DNA of 64,000 bases from Ligula intestinalis (taxonomy: Eukaryota; Platyhelminthes; Cestoda; Diphyllobothriidea; Diphyllobothriidae). Position 1 is the stretch's first letter. Each line of letters opens with the position of its first letter. The position numbers and the translations under genes were made by a program. Location of the stretch: the NCBI GenBank assembly GCA_036362985.1, contig JAYGXS010000002.1, positions 86,283,173-86,347,172 of the forward strand, given 5' to 3'. The notes under the pieces were generated by a model. That model was not told the DNA's origin, ran no database searches, and was given only the letters and a program-made list of their open reading frames with translations. Of the stretch, positions 53,616 through 64,000 are shown piece after piece.

Positions 53616-56600
53616 TCTCCGTCGAGGTGACGATGCCTAACCCCAAGCGAGCCCCAAAAATATCCGCTTAAAGGCTTAGAAAAAGGGGAAAAACATCGAT
53701 TAGTTGAAAGCCGACTAGTACGGCCAGTTATTTGAAGTTCAGATTGGATTTTGGCATTAACCGCTGTGAGAATGGACAACTAACCAAACCCTTTGAAGCG
53801 TCAGTGACAGTTCAAATGTGTTTCTGTGGATAACTGGCGTTTCTTTGTATGCTTATACCGGGAGGCTACGGTTCTTTGATTTAATTCGTCTCTTGCGCTA
53901 TTGGTACTTTTATGATGCGGTCAAAATACCACAAAGTGGCATGTATCTTACTTTCCTGAATGCTAGAGGATACAGATTAATTAACCCTTTCCTGACGTCA
54001 CAACTCGTGATAATTCATGCTGGAGACTGTCATACGGAATCCGATCAATTAGCTGAAGGCATCAAAAAGTGTCACAATTGTCTTAGTAGGTACCAAATAT
54101 GAATAGATTTTCCGTTTCCCTTGCGTTAAGGACGGTTTGCAGTCTGAAGATACAATTTGAGTAGCACTGTGTTAGTTTTACCTGTGTTTCGTGCACTTTC
54201 AGTTTTAAAAGGCCCGAGCTTAGAAAATGAGAATTTGCAGATGCGCAAAGTATATAAAAAGGGGCCTACATAACCCATGTGGACGACAGTTTCAGGACTA
54301 TTTCTGCTCTTCGGATACCTCCTCTTGTGTTCTCGGGCTCAAGAGCGATGGCCGCTTATGCTGCGAAAACGTCTGGAAGCCTGCAACGGTTGATGTATCC
54401 GGAACCAATCAGTACTGATCAGTCATTGGTTTGGCAAACGGTTAGAGCCTATGATGGATTTAATTTAGCGTAGGCCGACAATCTAACTTTTAGCTTTCTC
54501 TTCCTACAGTCTCAGGCAATTGGTTCCTTCCCTTCCTCTCCTAATATCCTATCTTTGCCTGTCCTCGTACAACTATTAGTCTCTCAACTCACCCAGTACA
54601 ACCCTTTCACTTATTGTACTGGCTTGCTAATAAATAATTTAAAAAAAACAGATGGCTAGACGGTAAGTTCTGAACCCCTGGGTCGCGAAACGTGAAAACT
54701 ATCTGGATTGAGCTTACTGCGAAACGACCTAATTTTGTAAATTACCAACGACTGAATAAACCACAGGTAAAAGTTTGGGGAAACTTTGTTCTGTTTTGTC
54801 TGGCGTTTCGGCTCGTCTGATTTTCCAATACTGAATCACATACCAGATGAGCCAGCGAAAAAGGGTTCCGTGAGGAAATTATTGGGAACGATTTATCACT
54901 AGCTTAAACAAACGAGCTGGCATTTTCTCCTCCAAACAATAATATTTTTTTCAGATTCTGGGTGATGGAGGGAAAAGCCTGGAAACTAGAGCCCTTGATT
55001 TCCATTTTTTTAGTCGGACGTTTGTCACGGACTCCTTGTCGCGCGTTAGTCAAGTTGACAGGCGAGGTGACTTCACAACGCTTACGGATCGGACTGGACT
55101 GGACTGGGCAGAATGCGGTCCGCTGTTCGAGACACCCACAAGCACGCGTGATATAAGCGTAGATACTCGGACTGCCTTGAAACAGCTCGAATACATGTGA
55201 TTAAAAATATCAATGAATAATGAGCCGTCGTCAGTTTAGTGACGACAAAAAGAAGCATTAAACGTGACCTTACATTGGCCAGCGATGAAGATTTCCTTTA
55301 AAAAAAGCTGAAATGCAGATAGCACAAACTTTGGATCAAATCAGAAAGATAAATTAATAGATGTACGTAATTCTGACCTGAAATTGCTGTCATACGTATC
55401 TACGGACCTGGATAGACGTCGTAGTTCAGGGAAATTACGCAAGTTCACTAAAAATTGTTTGATTTATTAAAATCTGAACATCGTGTTAATAGTAAACCGA
55501 CTCCAGTGAAGCGGAATTCTAAAGAGAAAGTTAAACGTTACACAAAAGTCTTCAAAAGAAAGAGGAAAATACCGAATGAGCGCGAAGTTTTATCAAATTT
55601 GTCACAATGCGCAATGCATATGGAGACAAAAGAATGAATAAATCGATTAGTCTACGCATAAAAAAATCGAAAGCATATTTTCAATTCATCCTCAACGTAA
55701 GTATCTTCCAGGAATTAGTGTACTGCGCAATATGGAAGCTAGTCTAACGCCCGAATAGTACAAATGGATGTTAAGACAGTTTTACCAGTATTCTGTGTTA
55801 TCTTTTGGTTTTTTGTTGTTCGATATGCGATGGACTACGGCGAAAAAGATTTCGCTCGCTTTTAGTCGGTCATTTGCTTACTACGAAACTGACTTATAAT
55901 TAGGAGCCGCAATTGTAAGCATGCCACTTCCTGTGTGGAAGGTGAACCCTTCTTCAGCAAAGTTATGCTGTGCTTTCTGGCGGCGATCGAGTCCAAAGAG
56001 AGTCTCCAGATGTTCCTGAAATGTCAGTGATTACTTTGAGATTGCTCAGTTCTCAGTAGATTGCCTCAAAGTATAGGTTCTACTAGCGCGAAAGCCTGGC
56101 TTCGCCTTGGGCTTCCTTACATGTTGCTGTCCCTTATGTAGGCAAACCTTATATGAGAACCTCTTAAAATAGCTATTTTATTTCAGCCTTATTAGGGAAA
56201 TATAGGTAAATACCTCCGAGACATGTGCAAGTATGCAGACCTTGTCTTGAACCGCTACCGACCTAGGAGCTCATCTGTGCATAAGTTTATTCTGACGTTC
56301 ACACAAAAGTGTGAACCTTTGCGCTGACAAACTGACACAGAAAACCATTGTGCCGGTGAAAACGTTTTTTTCAAATGAGAATAAGTTGATAAGCAAAACT
56401 TCCAACATTCGAAACGTCCCGGACTGATCGGCTGGATTCCGTTGATCACGTTTCTCTGGTGCATATTGCTGAAAGTCAAGCCCATCGACCCATGCGTTTT
56501 AGGGACTGCGCCTTCGACTCCAGCACGCATACAAGCACGCTAGTTCGGTCCTTGCAAAGGATGAAGTCCATCACTTCGCAACGAGGTGGACCTGTGCTGA

Positions 56601-57335
56601 GCTGTGTGAATTTTTACGGACCTGTGCTGAATCTACTGCAGCTTCTGCCCCCTCACCTACATTGTCCAGATGAAACGCTCCAGACGAATGCAAATGGATG
56701 AGGGTATAGCGGCTGACAGAGCGAAACTGCTCGTATGTGGCTAGCACACATGACCTGACCCCTAACCCCACATTCGCCAGGCTTAAATGCGAAATTTCGC
56801 ACCTCATGAGCGTTTAATGGTCAGCTTCAATGAGGTCTATCGTGTGCCCCACATCATAATGGCGCGGAAACGGTCAATTTTACGGAAATAAGATTATACT
56901 GAGAGTAGACTTGCGCTGCACGCTCTCCGCCTTCCACACCTGGGCCCGATAAATGGCAATGCATTCTATTAAGGGTGAGGGCTGGCTGACAGACAATGCA
57001 AACAAGTTCTCTGCGCAGTGTTTTGGAAATTTAACTACTGAATTAATTTGTTCAGAGTCAAACGCCAGTGAGCCACAAGCTCGTTGTCTCATCCGTTTAG
57101 ATCAGGGAATATTGACACTCATTGATAAACTTTCACCTGACTACTAACGGAACTCATATGTCCCGACCTGCCTTGGGTCTCGGCAGAAACCCTGACAGCC
57201 GAGACAACTGGAAGTAGGTAGATAATATTACCGGCAAAGCCAAGGGAGACTGGAATGGCTGCTCCTCGCTCATTCGTGGTCAGGTGAACATTCATCACTG
57301 AATGCCAATATTCGCTGACCTAAACCGGCGAGACA
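53616..57335. other. No gene recognised
   Basis: This is the longest stretch with nothing identified. Frames reach 94 codons (53818-54102) without motifs. 57190-57260 (ATAATATTACCGGCAAAGCC, then AGACTGGAATGG) resembles 34965-35010 and 58835-58880, a further dispersed repeat. Confidence 0.35.
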
Positions 57336-57480
57336 ACGAGCTCGTGGCTCAATGGTTAGGGCGTTTGACTGTGATCAAAAAGGCCCTGATTTCGAGGCTC
57401 GGGTGGGAAACCAATTGAGTCTGGATATGCCTGGCTGAAGATGGCTAAGGAGCCTATCACCCTTGTCTTATTATCTATCT
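57336..57480 (+). mobile_element. tRNA-derived SINE
   Basis: CGAGCTCGTGGCTCAATGG and TTAGGGCG give an A box; GATTTCGAGGCTCGGG is a damaged B box. The body has CTGAAGATGGCTAAGG and ends near CTTATTATCTATCTT, as in the SINE at 40152-40325. Confidence 0.6.
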
Positions 57481-57859
57481 TCTTCCAAAAGTAGTTTTGT
57501 TGCATTTTCAAACCTGTGCAACTACCTACAACTCGCTACTGGACAGTTCAAACGCTGGATTCGAGAAGATCTCCCGTCTGCCTCGCAGCATTTTGGGCCA
57601 GTGATGGTGACTTGCACTTGAATTACTTAACAGTGCGTGTGGACTTTCAATGGATCTACCGCACTCTTTCCTCAATCTTCCCCCGGTGTTATAATCTGTT
57701 GAGAAGGCGAAAACAGGAGAGGGTGCGAGTGGTTGTTGCAGCGAATACCTATCCCTAAATGTGCAAGTACACCGGCTCATCTATTACATAAAGGCCACAT
57801 TATGAAGGAGCCACTGCAGCCTGATCCTCCTCCACCAGTCGGCCCATTGCAGGGGAATA

Positions 57860-58200
57860 AGTAAGTTAAACCCTAGCAACTGCGATCTTCAGACCATGGT
57901 TTCTTAGTAGAGGAAAAGTTAGCAGAGGCCCGAGTAGAAGGAATATTATATTGTGTACACAGAGGAACGGAGAATAGATGGAAAGGGATTTTACGTGGAG
58001 AGCACATGACCGGCCAGGAGAGCCAGTCGAGTCAAAGTGCTGATTTGACAGCAGTTAGGCCAGTAGGCAGAGAAGGCAATTCACGCGTGCAGGCTTGCAG
58101 GCTTGCTATACGTCACCGGCCCAAAAGGCATCTATGCGGCAACTGTGATTGGCTGTTCGCAAACTTCAAGAACCGCATCGCTGGGCCTTTGGGAAAGTCC
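57860..58200 (-). repeat. Dispersed repeat family R
   Basis: The minus strand includes GTACACAATATAATATTCC, then GGTCTGAAGATCGCAG and TTGCTAGGGTTTAACTTAC. Confidence 0.6.
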
Positions 58201-59464
58201 ACTTCGACGCGAGCTAGTCACAGCAGGCCACCCCACACAAACATACACTGTGCTGACTGAGCTGTCAGTTGACATCTTTCCAAGTCACAGCTTTTAATGC
58301 ATCCTGATAGCTTCAAACACGCCAGATTGTGTATAGCGAGGAATTTGTGATGAGTCGTCGACCGCATGTTCTATGCCCATCCCCGAACCTCAGTCCCTGT
58401 CCGATCCGGTGAATTGTTTGGTTCGGAGAGTAGGCGAAGGAGCCATTTCCATCCGACCTTCTATTTTAAGTAAGCCCGAGTTCCTACGTTGAGGAGGACT
58501 GCAGTCCTTCAAGTCAACATTTTCAACGAGTTTGGTTGTTTTAAGTTGGAAATTAATCGCTGTTTTACAGTTAGATCTGCCAAACGGTCTCCCCTTGCTC
58601 TGACATTCCAGCAATTGGTCTGAATCAAGCCGACTAAGCATAGTAGTTGAAGTTTCCGTCTACTGCCAACCACACGCGTCTTTCTATCTTACAGAAATGA
58701 GCTGAGTCATACAGTTTGCATTGGCAGTGGGACGTTCACTGATCGCGTCCCGGGACCAACTCATCCTCTTGAGTTTTTGGACCAACTCTCGAGTCCCGCC
58801 AATAGCCGCTTAGCGGCTAGTAGATGTTAGGCAGAATAAGATATCGACAAAAACAGAGGAGACTGCAATGGTCATTTCTGGCATTAAGGGTGGAGTCATT
58901 GTAGTCTCCTGCACTATCACGTCTGAAGACACCTTATTATTGAGCTCATCATTTATCTTTCTTTCCTCACACATAAATGGCTTTATTCAGCTGACTCATG
59001 GTGAACTTTTGCGCAGTGACGTGGGAGCTATCGTTCATTTGGACTCTACAATAGAGCTCAGAAATAAAATGCAACGCTCCCACGTCCTCGAGAATTCCCA
59101 GATGTTGTAAAAGTATGCAACTTGAAGTTTTTGCAATAAAGTACAAGAGTTAACTTCATTTTAATACGCAGCAGTTTTTGATCTGGTATGCCTTGTGCGT
59201 TCAAGCAACTACCTCCAAATTTGCATTGGTTCTAACAGACCCTGTGAAGAAATTATTTTCGGTGCCGATAAAATAACCCAAACATTTCTTCAAATAAGCA
59301 ATTTGAGGCCACAGGGTTTCGTTCATATACTAGCTGAGCGATGAAGCTATTACTTGTGACATGCCAGACAGTTAAGTTCCAGAGGCTGGCGACTGTCACC
59401 CATTCATATGCCTTTAAGGTTTGGCAAATTCATGAATTCATTCGACCCACTTGCAGAAGGCTGG
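58201..59464. other. No gene recognised
   Basis: Contains a copy of the AGACTGCAATGG repeat at 58835-58880. No motif-bearing frame. Confidence 0.3.
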
Positions 59465-59620
59465 TGGGTTACCTGACACAGATATGGTTAAGTTCAAGGC
59501 TCCCGATGAGGCCTAATAGCTCGTGCTTGGAATGTTGGTTATACTAAAGTTTTCTCTTTCCTACCGTGGTTTCGAAGCCTACCAAGGCCGTCGATTTTTT
59601 CAAAACTGGATCTAACGAAT
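59465..59620 (+). repeat. SINE-like repeat, left copy beside PLE
   Basis: Matches 60868-61020: TTCAAGGCTCCCGATGAGGC, GTTGGTTATACTAAAG, CGTGGTTTCGAAGCCTACCA. The tRNA-like head is more decayed here. Confidence 0.55.
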
Positions 59621-59704
59621 TATTCAAATCTTCCAAACCTCCTGCTTATTAATTGCATCTGATGATAGGCTGGTGGATTCTCTATTGATTTGAAACAGAC
59701 CAAA

Positions 59705-59775
59705 ACAGCAGAATGTATTTGCGCAAACAAATTTCGAGAGAGCTTATCAACTGCGACCTCTCTGTGCATAAATGA
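59705..59775 (-). ncRNA. PLE family E tail, hammerhead-like
   Basis: The minus strand has a stem-loop AGAGAGG...TCTCTC, then CGAAATTTGTTTGCGCAAAT with TTTG/CAAA pairing, and TTCTGC. It follows the family E PLE at 59930-60840 in the same orientation. The core before stem II is degraded. Confidence 0.5.
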
Positions 59776-59929
59776 CGAAACAATTAGAGAACAAATCATT
59801 TTGAATTTTCACAAAATCGCTAATAGCAAGGTCATGCTAACGTGGCAAATGGTCAATAATTATGTCAACTTTAAACTTGGAACGAAAATTAGGGCGGGGA
59901 ATTAACAAAAGTAAAAGTTTTGTATGTAT

Positions 59930-60840
59930 TTACCAGGGCAATTGAAGATTAACTACATGGTCTAGTTGCTTACATAGGTCGGGTTTCTCCCGCCGTATAC
60001 AGGATGCTTCCATGTAACGTAAGGTTCGGTTTGTTAATGCTCAAGCAAGAACGCGGAAGGATGTGTTGGTATCAACGGAGTGACCACTGTCTAGTAAGTG
60101 TTTTGTAATAGATGACCGTGGTACTTTGTTTTCGTGTTTTAAAAGCCCAGCAGATAAATGTTCAGCAGCTCTGGTTGCCAATTGCCTTTGCGTACGGCCA
60201 ATGTACTTGCATCCGCAAGTGCAGGTGAATTCATAGACGCAGTTTGGGGTGGCGTGCAGAGGCAAGGCTTCATTTGGTCTGTTAATTGGGAGGCTTTTAG
60301 TTGGAGTGAGGAGAAGCGAGTTCGGCCGCATAGTACGTTCTTTGTATGGAGCAACGTAGTCTTCGCTTAATTGTATTTGAGATGTTGTCTCCCTTGAAGG
60401 GTAAGGATATAAAAACGGGCTTTCTTGGGACCGACTGCTCCGTAGATTTTGACCGTAAAGGGTTGCTGTGTTGTTGAATGAAACGTAGGGGATAGCCACG
60501 TTTAAATAGGGTCTCTTTTATGCAGTCAAACTCTGCAGGTAGGGTCTCACTGGAGCAAATATTCCTCGCTCTCTGGGAAAGGGTAAACACCGAATTCCGT
60601 TTCCACTGTGAAGGCACAAAACTGGTAAAATGTAGGTAATGACCTTTTGAGGTAGTCTTGTGGAAAACAGTGTGCCTTATTGAACCATCATCCTCTCTGA
60701 GCAGGAGGACGTCTAGGAAGGCCAACTGGTTATTCTGCTGTTTTGGCCTGCTTCAAATGTACACCTGGAACAAATGCTTTTTCAATTTCTCTATTGATTG
60801 TTTAGAAAATCGTACTTGGGCAGTCAGCTTCCTGTATCAG
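59930..60840 (-). pseudogene. PLE family E, reverse transcriptase end plus GIY-YIG endonuclease
   Basis: The minus-strand frame from 60725 reads AFLDVLLLREDDGSIRHTVF, HKTTSKGHYLHFTSFVPSQW and KPVFISLPFKGDNISNTIKR. After a frame change near 60320 it gives RPNEALPLHATPNCVYEF, TCTCGCKYIGRTQRQLATRA, AEH, then SSITKHLLDSGHSVD and SFRVLA-stop, and past that stop RTLRYMEASCIRREKPDLC. These are, in order, the reverse transcriptase end, the linker, the GIY-YIG core (VYEF...KYIGRT, R..EH) and the C-terminal block of PLEs. Catalytic YADD and everything before it are missing. At least one frameshift and one stop. Confidence 0.92.
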
Positions 60841-60867
60841 AATTGGTGGAGTCTGTACGTTGCAGTA

Positions 60868-61020
60868 GGCGGGGCAGGTAATTTGACCCAAGTGTGATTA
60901 AACTCACGGCTCCCAATGTGGAGGGCCTCGTAGCCCAGTTGGTTAGAGCGTTGGCTGTACTAAAGTCTCCTCCTTGCTGTCGTGGTTTCGAAGCGTACCG
61001 AGGCTACCGTGTCAAATGAA
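60868..61020 (+). mobile_element. tRNA-derived SINE-like repeat, right copy beside PLE
   Basis: GGCCTCGTAGCCCAGTTGG and TTAGAGCG form an A box region; CGTGGTTTCGAAGCGTACC resembles a B box. The body matches 59465-59620. Confidence 0.58.
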
Positions 61021-61469
61021 TTCATCAAATCAGAGAAGGCTCATAATTAAATGGTTGGGAGTTGGAAATTATGGCAGTTGGAAAGCTTTTAGAGTCCCCT
61101 GACAAATTTTTTATCCGTTTATCTGAATGGGAAAGGGGAAGATTATACCCTCCTAAAACTAATACCTGCTACGAGTAGGCCATGAATGAGCGAATCAACA
61201 CTTAGTTGGTTGTAGGACCTTAACATGACCGATACTACTCGCGTAAAAGTCCAGTGCGTTCTACTTATTTCGTGCCCACCATGACAGTCCACAATCTACG
61301 GTTTGAAATACCTGATCGAAATTCCTAGCGATGAGTTAGTTTTTTTTAGCGGGAATAGAAGGTAGATCGGAAAAGGGCGCCCGTCTCCCTGGGAGATAAA
61401 TGGTGAAGCATAAGACGGTATTTTGTACCGTGTTAATCCAGATTTCTCAAAACTGACGGACCTATCGAC
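61021..61469. other. No gene recognised
   Basis: Nothing seen. Confidence 0.3.
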
Positions 61470-61700
61470 AGGTATTAAGGCTAAGGAGGTTAACCTTCAC
61501 AGCTGCGATTTTCCAGGTCCGTGGTTCCTTTAGGTGAGGTGGGAAAGCCAGAATAGTGTATTCTGTAGAAGGATAGGAGAATAGATGGAAAGTGTTTTCA
61601 CGCTCTGATGACTGCAGTCTGGCTACCAGGGCGTCAATTCCGGAGTCACGACAGTGTCGGGAACAGCCGGATGGCCGGCGCATGCTTTGTTACAGTAGCC
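61470..61700 (-). repeat. Dispersed repeat family R
   Basis: The minus strand has TTCTACAGAATACACTATTC, GGACCTGGAAAATCGCAGC, TGTGAAGGTTAACC and CTTAGCCTTAATACC. Confidence 0.68.
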
Positions 61701-64000
61701 AATCGCGCGGCTGATGTTTAGACTAGCGGTAGGGTGCGACTTTGAGATGGGCGAAGGCTGACCTCGGTCAAGGACAGTTAGCGCCTAGCCCCAGTAGTCA
61801 GTAGGCGCGCACGCCAAAGGCACCATGCGTCAGCGGCTGATCTTGGGTTCCAGGTGGCTGTTAGTGTCCACTACAGATCTGCGGGCCTTCCGTACTGTTT
61901 TTTTCTTATTCTTAATTCACCTGACGAGTTTTTAGTTTTAAGGTAAACCATTTTGGAAAGGAGACATAAAATGTACGCGTCGTAGACTGGGTCATTTACA
62001 AGTTCTAATAAACATGTCACAAAGTAAAGAAGATACTACTAAAATTCTCCATCTGCCCTCAGTAGATATCAGAAATATTTGGAAAAACCTAATTCTTATC
62101 TACTGTTTGAATAAATGTGCTTTAGGAATATTTTAATACCCTTTATTTTTTCTATTTTAGTTTTGCTACCACATATTATGTATCCGTAGGGCTGCCAGCC
62201 GTGAGCAGCCCGTATCTGGAAACCAACCTTCAGTACACTGAATATTTTAGGCTCTACATAAGACAAAGCCCGCTTTACTATCGTCAGGACCATATACTTG
62301 CTCGTCCGAGCTCTTGGACGCCTACAAGGACCCACAAGCCGAGGCCTATAAACAGCAGCAGATGGACAGCAGTTAAAAGCCTGAATAACAAGATGAATGA
62401 ACCCATTTTTGGACAGTCCAAAGCGGTCGCTGGTGTTCCCTAAAAAAATCGGCAAACACCATTTTCTATGATTTTTTACCTCTAACAACAAAATATTTCA
62501 GGAACCTGAAAGTCGAAAGAGGTCACTAGGTTGCCCTTGGGCTTCAGCACATATTTTCCCCCCTATAGAACGATTTTTCCTGCTTCTTCTTCTCTCTTTT
62601 CCGCGATTACTAATACAGATACTGACATTACTTCTAATACTGTCGCTACTACTACTATTACTATTGCTGCCACTGCATGAAGGATACTTAATATTAATAT
62701 CTCCATTAACAAACTGTTGTTGTTACGCTTGCCACAGGCTTACCACCTCTGCTGAAAACGCCATAAGTCGAAGTGCTTTGGATGCTTGGACAAGAAGTCG
62801 TTATCCTTCTGCCAAGTTTACTACGGGCATGTTAAAAATCCGCGGATATATGACTACGGAAGATAGTAGTCGAGACAGTGTGAATATACTTTATAGTGTA
62901 TATGGTTAACCGCCGATACGATGCCTCAATTTACCGCCACTCCCTCAGCACCTCGTGTGTAGCGGGACGCCCGCGTGTTTTATTTCCATCCAGTTACGTG
63001 CCCATTGAGGACGCAAACAAATGTGCGCCCTCGGAAAAGAAGCCCTCGCAGCTTCGGAAGCTGAGGGCTAGCAGCGCTGTCTCCTAAGCAGGTCAAAAGC
63101 TTCTGGCGTAGGTAGCGTCGGTTCGAATCGCCCGCCTCTTGGTGTTAGGACAGTTTCTGCGTGTATTTTGCATAGTCATCGCAAATTTAACGCTGCACCG
63201 CTCCACTTGCACATGCAAAACCAATTTTACGCATGCAGGTGAAGTTAGTACCTTTTTGCCTACAGTGGCTGCCTGAAAAACCAGTTTCGTGTACTTGCTC
63301 ATAGTAGCTTTTTCCCTAAAATACTGTCCTGCAAAAGCAAACCCCACACTCCGCCGTAATATTGGTCCAGTGGCCTGGAAGGCCGAAAAAGCTAGCCTGG
63401 GCATTGCAGGGTTCAGGCCCAGGTGCCCTAATTGCGTCTTAAACCTCCTATCCCGGTTAGGGGCGAGAGTACAAACTCTTTTGATGTCGAAAGGATTCGG
63501 TCTGGGCCGATATTTTCCCACCCCTGTTCCCCGCTCGCCCAACACCGCCATGCAACAAAAGCGAGCGGTGCCTTTGAGGCAGGGTCCTGCCCAAATGCCA
63601 CACGCGTACACCAGCGTGCACATCACGAACCAGAGAGAAAACGAGCTGTTTTTTATCCGTTTGTTCTAAATGACTTGCGACTGTACTGTGCCCTGTCTAG
63701 GCAAATCCGCCATACTCGAGGGCGAGTGATGGCGGGAATGGGTGAACCGAAAATTGCTGTGTTTTTTTTCAGCCGGAGGGGTTTGTCAATCCGAGGCCTT
63801 TCTGTACTTTAAGACGGAGAAAAGAAGGGGTCACAATCAACTGCAGCTCAAATACTGTCTGCTCGTCTTGCGTATTGTGGTTCTTCTATGTGCTCCCTAA
63901 AAAGGCTGCGTGATAGATGTGCAGGACCAGCATGGGAACCTAATCGGGGCACGCCAGGCGTTGTTCGGGTTGCGCTCCCATAATAACTGCCGAAGATGGG
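61701..64000. other. No gene recognised; longest unassigned frame
   Basis: A 177-codon minus-strand frame at 63093-63626 and two plus-strand frames over the same DNA show no motif I know. With GC-rich DNA and opposing open frames, chance is a fair explanation. A CTACTACTATTACTATTG microsatellite-like tract lies near 62646-62665, and an AGCTTCGGAAGCT palindrome near 63050-63062. Confidence 0.35.

Noticed and set aside
59655..59700. CTGATGA followed by GAAA on the plus strand
   Set aside because: No stem II forms between them, so it is taken as a chance hammerhead core.
63066..63150. Possible tRNA (loop CTCCTAA, anticodon CCT; GGTTCGAATC block)
   Set aside because: A 4-bp anticodon stem forms, but the T stem has mismatches and no clear acceptor stem is seen.
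63093..63626. 177-codon minus-strand frame
   Set aside because: Second longest frame in the window, but no motif, and opposing frames over the same GC-rich DNA. Not called as a gene.
1..64000. CRISPR arrays, operons, bacterial ribosome sites
   Set aside because: No regular repeat-spacer array exists; LINEs, PLEs and SINEs show eukaryotic DNA.

Overview
This window looks like intergenic DNA of a large, repeat-rich flatworm genome, most likely a diphyllobothriidean tapeworm (the Spirometra / Dibothriocephalus / Schistocephalus group). That is an inference. It rests on the mix of elements: many fragments of Penelope-like elements (PLEs), LINE proteins of a type I recall as abundant in those worms, and an LTR element whose primer-binding site matches the 3' end of tRNA-Trp, as in the CsRn1 group of Ty3/gypsy elements of parasitic flatworms. 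I found no convincing host gene. Most open frames are under 130 codons and unrelated to anything I know; the longest (333 codons) is a LINE.

Layout. 1-4440: a PLE tail with a hammerhead ribozyme, a long inverted repeat, a decayed mariner-like element interrupted by a candidate LTR, and two divergent PLE tails. 9147-10557: a short LTR element with both LTRs, a tRNA-Trp primer site and only about 615 bp inside. 10930-11860: LINE reverse transcriptase remnant. 14260-16455: a 5' LTR plus primer site, then two copies of a PLE tail with a different gypsy 3' end between them. 18363-20356: two LINE 3' ends. 23423-26560: tail-to-tail PLE fragments and a gypsy 3' end. 27850-30064: a LINE that kept its endonuclease but lost its reverse transcriptase in frame. 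31603-33113: a Tc1/mariner-type and a hAT-like element, the latter split by a tRNA-derived SINE. 35045-40325: a dense cluster of PLE pieces in alternating orientation, with a 100-bp MITE and two head-to-head SINEs. 41580-46110: two more LINE pieces among copies of a dispersed repeat. 47202-53384: a second complete hAT-like element, two solo LTRs with perfect 4-bp target duplications, a PLE tail and an assembly gap (ten N) inside a TC microsatellite. 59465-61020: a PLE reverse transcriptase/GIY-YIG remnant between two SINE-like direct repeats.

How the parts relate. PLE remnants of at least five families (called A to E here) end in a 3' segment with the hammerhead ribozyme layout: CTGANGA, a stem-loop, GAAA, a dinucleotide, TC. 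Four copies keep the core well enough to be tested. Non-autonomous elements are well represented: hAT-like elements with 8-bp duplications, mariner-type MITEs, an LTR element without coding capacity, a deleted LINE, and a dispersed repeat of about ten copies ending in a TTAGGGTTAACC-type motif (called family R here). Each probably depends on enzymes made elsewhere in the genome. All coding remnants carry stops or frameshifts, so nothing here looks able to move by itself.
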